DNA of 64,000 nt from Lucifuga dentata (GCA_014773175.1 VXCM01000144.1:118999-182998), one strand, 5' to 3'; positions 28,541-42,540 are shown, counted from the stretch's first letter. Notes: generated by a model from the sequence alone, not told the origin. Made by a program: numbers and translations.

Positions 28541-29018
28541 TGTCACAGTTCTGCATGTCTGGTCAGCCACTCACCTGCCATTTCTGCCTGCCTGGTCTTC
28601 TGTTCCTCACCTCCGTTCATCAGCCTGATTCATTTCAGGTTTGGACGCTGTCACCAATTAGCACCAATCAGGCATGGATTTAAGCCCCAGTCTCACACTC
28701 ACCCTTTGCCAGATTGTTCTTAGCCATCCCCGATGCGAGACATTCCAGCGTTTGTTTGTGGACTGACATTCTGTTACCGACTCGGCCTGTTTTGGACTAT
28801 TCTGCTCGTCGCCCCTCTGGTTATCACTTCTGCCTTCTGTCCCCGACTCCGATTCCAGTCTCTGCGTTTGGACTCTTTGTTTGACTGTGTCAGTGTAGGC
28901 ACTTTGTCCTGCCAGTTTTTCTGCCTGCCTCTGTGTTGGACTGAGAGCTCTATTAAAGAACTTTACTTGTCGGAGTTGTACTGCGTGCTGCATTTGGGTC
29001 CAAACCCCACCCGTCACA
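28541..29018 (+). mobile_element. Solo LTR of an LTR retrotransposon, copy 2, with 5-bp target duplication
   Basis: 478 bp starting TGTCACAG and ending GTCACA, flanked on both sides by CTAAT (28536-28540 and 29019-29023). A 5-bp duplication with TG...CA ends is the signature of LTR-element integration; with no internal coding region it is a solo LTR, Gypsy-like by its fish-genome appearance (inference). ATTAAAGAACTTT near 28950 could be its poly-A region. It is inverted relative to copy 1 in igf2 intron 3. Confidence 0.85.
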
Positions 29019-29023
29019 CTAAT

Positions 29024-30953
29024 TGTTGATTCCTAATCAACCAGGAGCTGCGAGGAGGCTTTCCTAATTATGTAACCATAGTTTCTGACAAACAATGGAG
29101 CAAAAGTTTTAGTGTTTTTTTGAACAAAGCAAAAGTATGTGAGGAGCGAGAGGAGAGGAGATGGTTGAAGTTTCTTATTGAAAAAATTTCAGTTTGCATA
29201 TACTATGTTGGCTTGGGTTAGGGTTAGCTTAATTCATAATTCTGGATTTATAATTACCTTTAACAAAATTACACACCGTCTTTTATAATGTGCTAAAAGG
29301 TACTGAATTAAAGGCTATGAGCATTGTTGAAGACACAAAAACATTTTGGACATACAAAAACAACTGCACAATGTCAGCGGTTGTGTTGGCTCTAGGTCTG
29401 ACTTCTCCTAAAAAGCAAAAGAAGGATTCATACAACCCACTCAGACACTAAACATAGTGCTGCGGATGCTGCATTTGTAAAGTTTTGCAATTTTGAGGCT
29501 TTTGGTGGCTTTTGTCAATACACCACTGAAAGGTCAGAGATGATAGAAACAGAGCGATGTAGATGTGACAAATGTGTGGGGTGGACTGGATTCTGGAGGG
29601 CCAGAACATGGGAAATGAGGTAGTTAAGCATATGAAATCATAACAAAAAGGGAAGTGGTTTCCATTGTGGTCACTGGGTCATTGCACGACAATTTCCTCT
29701 TACTGGAAAACAAGGGGGGCTCACAGTTTTACACTGAAATATACTCTGTGTGTGGTTCAGAGCCAGGCTGGGCTATACTTATTTGCAGGGGTCAAATGTT
29801 ACCCTCTGTAGGCACTCGGTTTTGAAAGAATAACCACATACAAGAGCAAAAGTAAAACTCCAGTAAGCAAAAATTTTCATCCATGGTGATCTATATTGCA
29901 ATTGGAATTTCTGAAATATTCATGGATTTTTTTTTTTTTTAAAGCTAAATTTAATTGAATGTGTTTTGCGGGAAGGGTGAAGTGGGTGGCAGTAAATGTT
30001 TAAAAGCAAAATGCTGCACTTAATTAAACAAGGAGGTCAGCATCTTGTAACGTTTAAGGTTTCTGAGCTTTTAACATTATCCAGGTGGGTCCTTATTTCA
30101 CTTTCTCAGGGCATTCATCATTATTGCACGTTGGTGTCACTATGTGGAGGTCAGCAGGGCACTACCTACTCACACACATACACAAGCACACACACACACA
30201 CAGCCTTCCTGCCATGCCCCATCAGTCACCTATCAGGCAAAACAAAGAAGTGTGCAAAAGTGTGGCGCATACACTTATTCTGTTAGAAAGTCACATATTG
30301 TTGTTAACTAAAACAGAAAAACCGGCATAATTGAACTCTACAAGGCCAAAGAGAGAAAAATGAAGATGATGCTGGCACTTGTTGTGGTTGTAGAGGCTGG
30401 TGCAGACAGCTAGTAGAGAGGCTGGTATAAAGCAGGCTGCACAATAACCAGGGACACTCCCCTCTATGTTTGAACAACATATAATTACAGATCAGGATAG
30501 GAGAGCCTATTCTGAGGGGAAAATAGCAATCTCTCTTAATTACAAGGCAGTTCCTGATCCATACCTATCCGTCATTTCAAATAACTCTGCTGGGTGACTC
30601 TGGAAGAGTGGCTGGCAAAATGATTTCTGTTCAGGTGCAGAAATAAAACACAAGCAGCGATTCAAAAGTGCTGCAAAAACTGAGCAGGGACCTCTTGACT
30701 GATATCAGCAAAATACATCCAAAAATAATGAGAAATGGCTGTCAGGTTTGTGAGATTCTAGCCTTGTAAACTATAAAAAAAAATAATACCACTGATTTAA
30801 AAGAAAGAACAACCTCCGCTAACTGCTACGCTACATGATTTTTCAATTTGAAACCAAACACAGATCCCTATGGATGTTATTATGTGAATATGAATGACAA
30901 GTGTTGAGTTGGATTTTTGTGCAACAATTGAGCCAATGCCAGAGTGTATGTCC

Positions 30954-30988
<35 letters not shown>

Positions 30989-31912
30989 CCTCCCTCCCTC
31001 CCTCCAACAGTCTCCTGTGAACAGTATCAGCATACAGCCATGGTGGAGGTTTGACTCTCCCCAGCCAAATGAGCATTCTAGTTATCTCCCCCACATAAAA
31101 AAACAAGATAAGCTCAATTTCTTTAGCCCTTGCCAGGGCCCAGAGGTTACAGAGTTCTTTCTTTATTTTGCTCATTTTCTCTTCCTTGACCTTTTCTACC
31201 TTTATTTTTCTACAACTCCTGTTTGTGCTGCTGCGAAGAAGTCTGCAGTACTCAGAATGTGATTTTTAAAACTGGTACATAAATCAGAGCTTTATCTGTT
31301 GGCTCACATTAAGATTTCACTGTAAAATAGTTTTATGACTACATTTCACTATAGTTTTATCCTTATTTCTTTTTCCTGAAAACAATGATTTTTCTGGAAA
31401 AGACAGACTCCACAGAGATGTCATCCACAGAGATGTCATAAACCAACACATTAATACAAACACGGCACACGGAAACACAACTAAAGACCACAAATATTTG
31501 TGGGGAAATTGCTTGAGAAGGACATTGCAACTGTGACATTTGGCAGCTCCAAACCATTGTCCGTTTGGAACTGCTATGGAAGCTGGCAACAGTTGTTTGT
31601 TTCTGCTGTGCCATCCTTCAGCCCAAGACTGTCAATTTCATTCTCATGCTTCAGTAATGCAGATGGGAAGATTTCCAGAAATGCCTCAGCTGAAAGAGCA
31701 TATGTGTGTGTGTGTGTGTGTGGGTGCATGTGTGCATGCACATTTATGAGCGTGCACTTAAATATTGTGACAATGCCAGCAGTCTGTCACAAAGTTGATG
31801 GCAAAGTTTTATCTGAGAAACTCTGACATAGCCATGCACAAACATCATTGCATGCATGCACACATTCATGCACTAATACATGCATGTTTTACCTATATAT
31901 GTGAATACTAAT

Positions 31913-31975
<63 letters not shown>

Positions 31976-33380
31976 CACACACATTTGTGTACACAGAGTT
32001 CTGCTAATGATGGGTGGCAGTATGATGTTTGTGTGTGTTCCAAAAGAATTGGCATTACTACTAGGACCAAATCAGCAGCCAACTGCAGCAGGCTATTAAC
32101 AAAACTGTTTCTTTGTTTTCTTTTTTCCTGTTTTTCTTGAGAGGCACCAAGCAATTAATGGTCTGCCTATAGGAGACCAGTAAACTGTACTACCACAACG
32201 GAGAACATATGCACAATAATGCAAGAGATGGAAAAAAAAAAGCTGATATTACAACTTGCCAGCATTCATAATTTTGATTTTTACTATATGAGCAAACAAA
32301 GAAATGCTGCAGCTAGCTGACATCCCAAATGTCTGGTCGCACGTTTGACCAACAAGGTTAAAGCCTCCAGGCAACTATATGGGTGAGAAGCACAATGATG
32401 CACGTGTGTGTGTGTGTGTGTGTGTGGTGGGAAGTTGAATCACCATGCTCAACTAATCCCCCTTGATGCCTGATTTTAAAAAAAGAGGCAATTAGGAGCA
32501 GTCAGAGCAATTTTTTTAATCTTAATGGGGCAAAAAGGTTACTAAGGTTAAGCTTGTTAAGGTTAAATAAAATCTGTGATGTGGTAAATAATTTAAAACA
32601 TCTATTGAAAAGATTTTGTTTTATTGTGCCAGCTCCACACAGAAAGGAAAGGAAAGGACATTTTACTAAACATTTTATTAATATTCACCTTTATATATCC
32701 CTTCATAGATCCAGCCATGCCATAAGTCACAGCTGAAATTAAGGGTAATTTACAGATGAATCTTTTGTATGATGTGAGAAGCTCTTTCTGCTGTTGTTTT
32801 AAACCTTCGGATAAATCTCTGGATAAGATCATTTCCTATGATATAGGAGAGAAACCTTAACAAGATTTTGTCTGTAACATTGACATTTTTTCTTTATTTT
32901 AAGCTTAGTACTAAAAATTGGGACGTAGAACCTTTTTTGCTTTGGGTTTTGGCTTGTCATGCATTTACAGTACGCACCACGTGGCTCATTTATCCGGCCT
33001 GCCCTGCTTGGATCTGCCAACATTATAATATTAAGCACTAAAGGGCAACGGCACGCAGCCAGCGACCTCACTGGACAGCAGTCCATGGTTCAATATTTAC
33101 ACCTGCCTTATCAGATGGTACAAAAATCACTTCCCCTGGCTGTTGCATAGAGAGAAGACAAGGAGATACTTTGAGATACATAGGTCAAGTGTGCAACGAG
33201 GAAGGGCCTGATTAATGTTCAGCTAGATAATGCTCAATTAGACAACATGAGGCTGAGCCATAAAAGTGGCAAAAATGAGATAATGAATTGAATTTATGGT
33301 CCTTTGTGGTGCTGTGAGTACGCAGGCTCATGTATGTTATATACTATGTATTTTACCTGATACTCATTCTCGAGAGCAAG
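29024..33380. other. Gene-poor non-coding block
   Basis: Holds two TTAGGG-like units (about 29217-29228), (CA)n at 30189-30202, (CT)n at 30955-31005, a short tandem pair of a 15-mer (about 31410-31440), and a (CA)n-(TA)n compound tract at 31911-31983. No gene was recognised. Confidence 0.6.
31911..31983. repeat. Compound (CA)n-(TA)n-(CA)n microsatellite
   Basis: AC repeats at 31913-31930, AT repeats to about 31975, then ACAC. Confidence 0.9.
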
Positions 33381-33382
33381 TA

Positions 33383-33980
33383 TTAAAGGACCATACCATC
33401 CATTTTGCATGTTTGAGCCTAATATATTTAATTTTCGTACCAGTAAGATTACTGAAAATCATTTTTCCAAAGGATAACACTGTTTTTCAGCTTTCCTGAT
33501 ATTTTGCAAAATATCTTAATCTTTCAAAATCAAATATTCAAGCGATACACCCACCTTAAAAATCAGTGTTTTGTCTGCTATAGTTATGCAGCCTTATGAA
33601 GTCACAGTCGTTTAAATTTTTCAATAAACACAGGTCTTCTTTTGGGACTATATTCCCTGGTGGAGACATACATTCACTCCGGGCTTTTTATTGTGCTTAA
33701 ACACTAAAATTATGAAACTTCCAAAAAAACCTGAATATACGTGTTGTTCGCGATGATGGATTACCTATCCCAAGAACATTTCAAGCATGAAACCAAGTTG
33801 ATTTTAATAGCGTACCAGAATGAACTGAAACCAGTGGCGGTCTGGAAGGTAGGAATTTCTTTTTTTTTAACTCACCGGAAATAATTGTCTGTATGAAAAT
33901 TGAACATATTAGCTCAAACATGCAAAAATTGACATGGCAATAAAGTACTGTATTGTAAAATGGGTGGTATGGTCCTTTAA
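33383..33980. mobile_element. TTAA-ended foldback (MITE-like) element, copy 1
   Basis: Bounded by TTAAAGGACCATACCA at the left and its inverse complement TGGTATGGTCCTTTAA at the right. The terminal inverted repeat continues imperfectly through CATTTTGCATGTTTGAGC. About 600 bp, no coding capacity. TTAA at both edges is what a piggyBac-type transposase would leave, so a non-autonomous piggyBac-like element is the best guess (inference). Confidence 0.7.
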
Positions 33981-34922
33981 GTTAAGCCTACACGCCAGGA
34001 GACAGAGGGCTTTAAAACTATCACAGCCGGATGCCTCTATTATGTATAAAAGGAGTAATAATGCTAAAAACACTAAGCTGTGAAACATGCAAAAACCACC
34101 TTAGTTTTATTGGTGATTAACTCAAAACATCATCAGTCATTTCCTGTTGCTCAAGGGAAGCAGATATCCATGGGCATTTTGAATGAACCCTGAGATGAGG
34201 TAACAGTTGTGGTTTTACCCTAACAAGAGATTTTTGGGTGTCAAAATCAGCTGCAAATCACTCATGTGCTCTTTATACTTGTTTTGAATTCATGCATGTT
34301 CACATCTAGTGTGTGTTCATCACCATAAATCACTTTTTTGGTTTTTGTACATAAAGCGTGCTTGTGAGAAGTGCCTGCGACAGGTAACTGTGTATTATCC
34401 AGCGGCTTGCTCCCCAGACAGACTGTGCGTATGCAGCGTGCCAGGCTAGTAATTGTGGGCTCGGAGGGAGAGAGGCTGTACCATGTTAGGCTTATTATTA
34501 TCATTAAAGCGAGAGTTATCTTGCTGTCTGAGGCCAGGTACAACATGGGAGATGCTCCTCCAGACAAACTAATGCTTACAAGCACTCTCTGTTTGTCACA
34601 CGTGTGCTCAGTGAATCAACTGCTGCCTAGTAGCAATTACTGCCAGGCCCTTATTGCAAATAACAATTTGTCTTGATTTGACTTTGACGCTGAAACAAAT
34701 TTTTTAAAGGTTGAAAATGAAAGGTTGTGCTCGTGCTGTCTCTCTCTCTCTCTCTCTCTCTCTGAGTACCGCATGTCTTAATTAATCATGTTCGTTATTA
34801 ACTGCACATTTGGCCACCTGCAATGAATCCAGTAAATAAAGAGAGTACTGAGAGCTCAATGTCAGGGTCTTTTTGTGACAAAATTGTACCTGTACCATCC
34901 ACCTGTAACTGCTCTGACAGCT

Positions 34923-34925
<3 letters not shown>

Positions 34926-34974
<49 letters not shown>
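34926..34974. repeat. (GA)n microsatellite
   Basis: About 49 nt of GA dinucleotides with one early interruption. Confidence 0.9.
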
Positions 34975-34977
<3 letters not shown>

Positions 34978-37900
34978 TCCCAGTTATAGTTGACTGCATA
35001 TACCATTTTTTTCTGATTTGTAAATATTGGGCAGTGAAGATCCTCAATTTGAGCCAAAATCTCAAAAATGTTCCAAACTTGAAACCTGGAACATCTTGTA
35101 GTATTTTTGTTTTTATTTTTAGTTGCAATAATTGCTTGCATTCTTCCAAAAACAAAAGCTACCATTGTTAAAATCATGTATCTTTCACAAGTCAGGAGGG
35201 GAGACAGAGTTCTTGCCATGGGCTGGCAAACCAAACAGTCCAGCCAGCAAAACATCTCCGGACAACAAAGTTTTATCAATAAAGATGTTCTTTCTGTGAA
35301 AATATTCACTGTGGCCAAACAAAACACAGACCGGGATCCAGAGTTGTTGTTGTCGTCGGATGTTTACCAGCAGACGTACTTTAAGGAAACTTTGCTAAAG
35401 TGGAGGGAGGGATGACGGCACTGGGCCTTCCACGTAATGTCCCTGTCGATACTCCAAGGGTGTCACCTGCTCATCTGTGACCCCACAGGGACAGTCCACA
35501 GTGTCCGTGAGCTTTCCGGCAGTCTGATAATAAGGGATGATGTGTCTCCCAGCTCAGCTCAGCTCCCATGTCATCACTGTGGGGGCAGAGTGGGGGATGG
35601 GTGAAGAGGATGGCAGCAGAAAACAGGGAGATTAAAGCTTACAGTGAAACTTTTCAGTACATATGCTATATGTCATTGTTGCTTCCAATGAAGTTAACTG
35701 AAAAACAAGATTCTGAAGAAAAATAGCATTTATCACCCAGGAGTCTTTTTTTTAAATTATTATTTCATGCTGCTTGTTCCCTAATGTTACCCCTGAGGAA
35801 GAATCTCCTCCTTCTCATTTTCCTCACAGACAGAACAGTTGAGATACATGCAGAAAAAAATTATTCCTCTACTTTTAGCATGGCATTTTCATCATATGTA
35901 AGATTTGTAATTGTTTTTTTGTTTTTTGTTTTTTTTTTTTAAAGTCAAAGGCACTGTTTAAAACACAATGGATTAAGGAAAGGAATATAATAATGGAAAA
36001 TTGTAGTGAAATATGGCCTGAGAAATGCACAGAAATGACAACAGACTTATGTCTAAAAATGCAGGTGGTGTTCTTCAAGACGGGACTGGAAAGATCTTGA
36101 TTTCTTCAATTTATTAATAGCATATGGCGAAGAAGTTGTGTGCGTGTGAGACTTTGTGTTAGCATGTGTATGTGTGTATGCATGAGCATGTGCGGGTGGN
36201 GGCTCGCAACAGGTGCCAAGCATAACAGAGGAGATGAGAAAAACATGGTGGGGTTAGCTCACAGTCGGGCTTCCCGCTCACGCGGTGTCACAAACAAAAA
36301 TGGGACAGTGCGTAAGTTTGAGCGTGCCTGTGTGATTTTGTGACCATGTGAGATGTTACGTGTGTATTTGATAGACTGTGTGCCTGAGAGGATACACATG
36401 TGTGTGTGTGTGTGTGTGTGTGTGTCTGCAGCGGTACATGCGTATTGAACAAAAAGTACAGGGAAACGAATGAGGTACTGTATGTGCAATGGCTTGCTGC
36501 TCTGCTATGTTCATTAGGCTAAAGCACGTGCATGTGTGCGCGCGTGTGTGTTTGTGTGTGTCCATCTGTCTGTCTGTGGGCCTGTGTGTGTGTTTACTTT
36601 GCTTACACACAAATTCTTGGGACAGTAGGAGGCATGGAAAGCTTTTGAGGTCTGGTAGTCAACATCGTCAGTGTAACATCACTGATATTGTTGCTGTCAT
36701 TGTCGCGGATTACCCTACATTTGTTCGGTTCCATCAACTCATAGATCATATTCCTCATTTCGGTGCTGCTCTGTTGAGAATTACACATATTTTGGCCTTT
36801 GCATGCGTTGTGCTCTTTCTAAAATCCCCTCGCTGTAGAACAGTGGCGTGTAAGGCACCACATATATACTGTGTGTGGGCCACTTTTCCACTATTCAAGC
36901 TACAACATATACATTAGCGGCTGCATGTGCCTGCTCAAGTCATTCTAGAAGGTCCCTTACATCTATGTGGATCCAAGAAAACTTTGCATAAACCTGTTTT
37001 CTCCCTCCTCGTATATCACTTCACGCCCATCCTATTATTCTTGCACATGTAATCATTACACGATTGTTTTTCTCTGGGTTACTGAGGTAATCTTGATGTA
37101 TCTTCCATATGCACCGTGTTGTTCTGGAGAACAGAGAAACACTGTGGAAGAACAATGTATCAAATATAATTCAAAACAGAGTCAGGGTTTTCCCATTGGA
37201 TTAAGTGGATATAAATAAGATCCTAATGCACTGTGACACATTTGGCAAAGCCTGTTACATATACAACACATATATTTCCTTAGAATATGCTGAGACACAC
37301 ACTTTGAATTCACCCCCCACCCTCCCCCATAATACTAATCTTGCATGCCAGATCATATAATAAACACCCGTTTTACAACCTCAAAGCCAGGTGATCCCAG
37401 TGTGTCATTAAATATGGCTCTTGTTGGAGAAGCCTTTATATTGATGTCTTTGACTGTTTTCCATATGAGGCTTTTCATTTCCCAGTGCACCCTTGGCTGT
37501 CCTCATATGGCTGGGCCGAGCTGGCTGAACCTCAGCACACTTTCCTGGGAGTTTCACTTCTACAGCCACTACCCGCGGTTCCCGAAAAGCTCTCAGACAC
37601 AGACAGCGGCGCAGCTGGCCTCCCTATAGCTGCCACTTAAAAGAGCATTCATCTAACTGTGACTCACAGAACACACATGCTAATGTATATATATCATCCT
37701 GGATGCAGCTGTGGAAGTGTACAACAACAACAACAACTGAGAGATCCATAACAAAATAAGTCATGGCGAGTTGTTGAATAGTCATACAGTCTGAAGTACT
37801 GTGGGAGAAAATACTGAGCTTGGTGCTTCGTTCTACACATGCGGAGCTGAGAGTAAATACCAGGATGTGCAAGCAGTTTTTACATACACAGCAAAGCTTC

Positions 37901-40101
37901 AATGCCAGTCCGATTAAGGCAATAATCAGTTTTTTCAAATGTATGCAAACACTGTAATCAGATTCTTCTGAAATCAACATCAGTTTTTTTAGTCAATTTG
38001 CTCACGATCCTTATAATCAGTGCGTTTCCTCAGCAAGCATCACCTAGCTTCCATCCACGTATACGTCTTACTCCACATTTTTCCTAAATCGCAGTATAGA
38101 CAAAAATCTGAGTAAAGTGTGCATGTAAAAGTGCTGAGTGAGCACAAGGTCTATAACGTCATCTATGCCAGCTGGAGGAGTTTGCACAGTTGAACAGACA
38201 ACAACCTGCAAGTTCCTCACAACAAGATGCAAATAAAGTTAGACTGAAACTAGTGCAGCTCTTTTGGATGTAAAGTGAAAATACACAGCTCTCAACCAAT
38301 CACATTCAACTGTTTGAGACAATGCTGCACTTGGAGATTGTGTAATTAATGATAATGTGTGAACATTTTGAAAGATTCATTTGGCCAAGTTTCAATAGTC
38401 AAATGTGCTGCTTGTAACTGCATTTTGTTGTTAGATTTTGGTTGATGTATCTGCAGGTTTCCTCAAAAGCCAATGGGCACTGCCATGACATGTGACCACC
38501 TCCGTTGGCCGTTTTTTAAATTTCTGGTCACCTTCAAACTGTACTAAAGATTTCAGCAGACAGAGCCCTGTGAAAACTAGTTAGCAACAATGAGGTTGTT
38601 TCAAACATGGGCTCAGGTTCAACTTATGGTTTTGTTGGTTGCCACAACAACTCAAGAAAATTTAAGACTTTTTTTTTTTTTTTTTTAANTTTTTTTTTTT
38701 TTTTTTTAAGAAAAGGTTTGCGTAGAACACCAACTATGTCGGAAGATTTCCTCATGCCCTGCACCATACGCTTTACATTCCATACCGACTTGGATAAAAA
38801 GGCTGCAGACTCTCAACTCAGTTCCTTGTATCTGGGTTATGACCTCCAACAAACAAGTAGCGAAAACTACCTGTGTTGAGACCAAGTGACCAAAGCACGG
38901 AAAATGGACCTTGTAAGTTTATATTTACTTACTGAAAAGGGACCAGCTATGATTTTAAACATAAATGTTGCCATTTGAAGTACTGTACCAGAGTTAGAGC
39001 AATTTTCATCTGCAGTCCCTTGGTCAGTCAGGAAAAAGGTTGATACTGCTTGCATCGGGTGAAAACTTCCAGTCGACAATGCTTAGAATTTTCAGCCTTT
39101 AAGCAAAGCTATCAATGGATTCTGAAAAATCCACATTTCGGCACCATTATGTGCATGAAAGAACTCGTTCTGCTTTATCTGATAGAGCTGTATCAGTTTG
39201 CATAATTGACAGAGTTGTTTTTGCTCGAAGCAAATTCTTCTTGAACAACTTTAAGATATGAGTAAATACTTAAGTTCTGTTACAGAAGCCATCACTCTCC
39301 CCCTGTCTGCTGTGTGTGTGTGTGTGGTTTTGGGGAAGAGTTTAAGGTGGAATTGCAAATAAAGGTTCTGACCCTTAGACTGTGGAATTCCAGGGTCGGC
39401 ATTCTAGGAACATGCCCAGCCCTAAGAGCAGGCAAGCCCAAACCCCCTGGGCTACTTACCACTTAAGACTTACACAACATGGCTGCAGCGCGCACACACA
39501 CACATACACACACACACAATAAGCAGACATTCCCCTACCCCCTTCCTTTTGTTGTTGTTGTTTTCTCTTCTCTCCCTCTCACAATGGAAAGGCATCTCCA
39601 CTCTAAGAGGCCACAATGAGCTTTTCTCAGGAGCAGAACAATAAACAGCATCTAGACTATCTACGCTACGCTCTGTACCCACCTTGGACTTTAGTCAGCT
39701 AACTGATTTTTAGTTAAAAGAGGTAGATAAGAAACAGGCATTCATGATCCAGCAAACATATAAGCGCTCCTTTCTTGTCGAACACACTCATTGATAGATG
39801 CTTCAAATATGTCTCAGAAGCGCCCGCTGAGCACCGAGGCAGCCGGTGCGTCACTGTCAATAGAAAATGCTCCTTTGAGCTTGAGCATTGTCTCATCCCC
39901 AGCTTGTTCTCTATGATTAGTCAGCAATTTGCTATCATACAGGGCCCTGGCCTACTTCTGCAAAGGAATTTGACCTATGACATCAGTCTGCAGCAAAGAG
40001 GCCAAAGTCCGTCCAGCCTGGGCCCTATAAAGTCCAGGTGGAAAGATTTCAAGATTTGTGCAGTTTTGGGTTGCATATGAAAGTCAGCTGTCACTTTGCC
40101 T

Positions 40102-40102
<1 letters not shown>

Positions 40103-40147
<45 letters not shown>
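40103..40147. repeat. (CA)n microsatellite
   Basis: About 22 CA dinucleotides. Confidence 0.9.
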
Positions 40148-40151
<4 letters not shown>

Positions 40152-40577
40152 TGGATGAAAATGACCACAATAGCGAGAGAATGTGTTTCCCTGCCATGGA
40201 AAGGTTACAAGAAGCAGCATGACTACAGAGAGAAATGCTGCAGCTGAAAGGAGAGGAATGGGGAGGTTTTCTTATTTAACCATGACTAAAGCTTGTCAAA
40301 CCCTAACCCCAACCCTTAACCCCAAACCTACCAAATTACCAAATTGTTTTCATTGCCTAATCCTGACCGAGCTTTAAACTGCCTTGTTTTTGTTCTAATC
40401 CTGACCATTAGCTAACCTTTCACAAGGAAGAAAAGAGGGAAATGGTGTGTCCATGGTGTAATTTTTGGTAGAGCAACATAACTTACACAGTTGTGTCAGG
40501 AACACGTAATCTGAGTTTGTGCTCATTTCCCGAAATTTTATGAGGTCTTGAGGGTGTGTGCACACACAAACAAACAC

Positions 40578-40632
<55 letters not shown>
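40578..40632. repeat. (CA)n microsatellite
   Basis: Uninterrupted CA run with an imperfect 5' shoulder. Confidence 0.9.
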
Positions 40633-40634
<2 letters not shown>

Positions 40635-41646
40635 ATACACACAGTTCTGTGGATGCACACAGAAACACACACACATGAAAAAGACACTGATGGAGGAGGG
40701 GTTAGAGAGAAGGAAAACAGAAAACGTGAGAACAGAAGTGGAGAAGAAAGACTGATTAATCCTCCCTTTGGTGGTGTTCTCAAGACTTCTGATGCAACCT
40801 CTGCCCCCCACCTCCATCTTTTTCTCTGCGAGGTGGTTTGATGTTACATTCTTTCTTATCAATAGCACCTTTGCATCAATTACCCAATGAAAACAGCCTT
40901 CAGAGAAAGGGGATGGCGCAGTGCAGGAGGATGGCTGGGGGTTTCTGTGGGGGAGTGTGGGAGACAACCTCTTGTAGCACATTCCAGCCTTTTGTCATCC
41001 CTGGGAATTTGTTTCCTGTCAACATCTTAAGCCAATAGATAATATGTTATCAGGGATGAGTGGGGCTTCACCCCCTCTTTTTAGAGAGAAGAAAAACTAT
41101 TTGAGGAAATACCTTTTAAGTGAGATATCTTCTTTAGTGATAAATGTCTGCTGGTTTATGTCTGTGGTGGTAATCATTAAAACAGAATAGACAGACGCGA
41201 GATCTAAAGCACGGGAGGAGAGATTGAATGCTCATCCTTCCCCAGAAAATAATTATCAAGACGGGTTGATAAAGTCACGAGGCTGCCAGGCTCTAACAAG
41301 AAGTCACATAAAAGATATTTACAGATTTCTCTCTTAATATGGATGTTTTGGGGTATTATTTCATAGCTATTTGCTCTAATTTATGAGGTGCTCCACACAT
41401 GAGCTTGTTGGTTTTTATTGCCCTACGTTTCCCCGTGTCTGCAAAGAGATGTGTGTGCCCTCTAGACGGCCAGCCCGGGGCCAGTAAACCTCTCTCTGAA
41501 CAAGCAACCACAACCATTCTCACTAAATTACATCACCTTTCCACATCCCACCAGTGAAAGCTGCACTCAGCTGCTGCTTCGTTCACCTCTTCTTTGAGTT
41601 TCTTTGCATTTGTACCTGTTTCCTTCCTCAATTTCACAATCGATAT

Positions 41647-42540
41647 TTAAAGGACCATACCACCCATTTTGCATGTTTGAGCCTAATATATTCAATTTTC
41701 ATACACTTACTGACAATCATTTCCCGAAGCATACTACTGGAACGGTGAATTAATTTTTTTCCCTACATTCCAGACCACCGTTGGTTTCAGTTCATTCTGG
41801 TACGCTGTTAAAATCAACTTGTTGATACTTGAAACGTTCTTGGGATAGGTAATCCATCATTGTGAACAACATGTATATTCAGGTTTTTTCGAAGTTATGT
41901 AATTTTAGCGTTAAAGCACAACAAAAAGTGTAGAGTGAATGTATGTCTCCACCAGAGAATATAGTCCCAAAAGAAGACCTGTGTACAGGCAGTCCCCGGT
42001 TATGAACGAGTTCTGTTCCCACAGCTGTTAGTAAGTCGGATTTGTACGTAAGTTGGAACAGTTACGTAAGGTGCATATCTAGCATATATATTTTACCTTT
42101 CTATGCATAAGAAACATTAAAGAAACACTTCCAGATATCCTAAAACATTGTAAACATAATGGAGAGAGAGAGAGAGTGTGTGTGTGGGGGTATAAAAAAA
42201 ACATGTAGGTTAACACTTATTCTTGCTCCTGTTGATGTCTGGCACATCAGAAGAGGCATCGTAAAGTAGTGCGCCGTTCATTATTATGAATCATTGTATG
42301 TAACTCAAAGTTTTAATTTAATAGGCTTTATGGCGGTCAGTACATAAGTACGGGTTGTTCATAAGTTGGACGTTCGTAAGTTGGGGACTGCCTGTATATC
42401 AAAAAATAGAGATTTTGCAGAATATCAGGAAAGCTGAAATATGGTTTTATCCTTTGGGAAATGATTGTCAGTAACGTAACATGTATGAAAATTGAACATA
42501 TTAGGCTCAAACATGCAAAATGGGTGGTATAGTCCTTTAA
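41647..42540. mobile_element. TTAA-ended foldback element, copy 2 (inverted, with a nested insertion)
   Basis: Same terminal inverted repeats as 33383-33980 (TTAAAGGACCATACCACCC ... GGGTGGTATAGTCCTTTAA). The interior matches copy 1 in reverse orientation and is interrupted by the element at 41986-42394. About 90 bp of the copy-1 interior next to the insertion are not matched here. Confidence 0.75.
41986..42394. mobile_element. Nested TA-flanked transposon (Tigger/pogo-like MITE)
   Basis: Terminal inverted repeats CAGGCAGTCCCCGG and CAACTTACG-side GGGGACTGCCTG, flanked by TA on both sides (41984-41985 and 42395-42396). 409 bp with no coding capacity. TA target sites and CAG-type ends fit a non-autonomous Tc1/mariner/pogo element (inference). 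It sits inside copy 2 of the TTAA element, so it inserted later. Confidence 0.75.

Larger units (their letters stand above)
33981..41646. other. Gene-poor non-coding block
   Basis: Contains (CT)n 34738-34763, (GA)n 34926-34974, an N at 36200, (TG)n 36403-36425, a poly-T/N/poly-T tract at 38670-38707, (CA)n at 40103-40147 and 40578-40632, and a C-rich telomere-like stretch at 40299-40330. Blocks near 37400-37620 and 39790-40080 are free of simple repeats and look like possible regulatory DNA. No gene was recognised. Confidence 0.6.
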
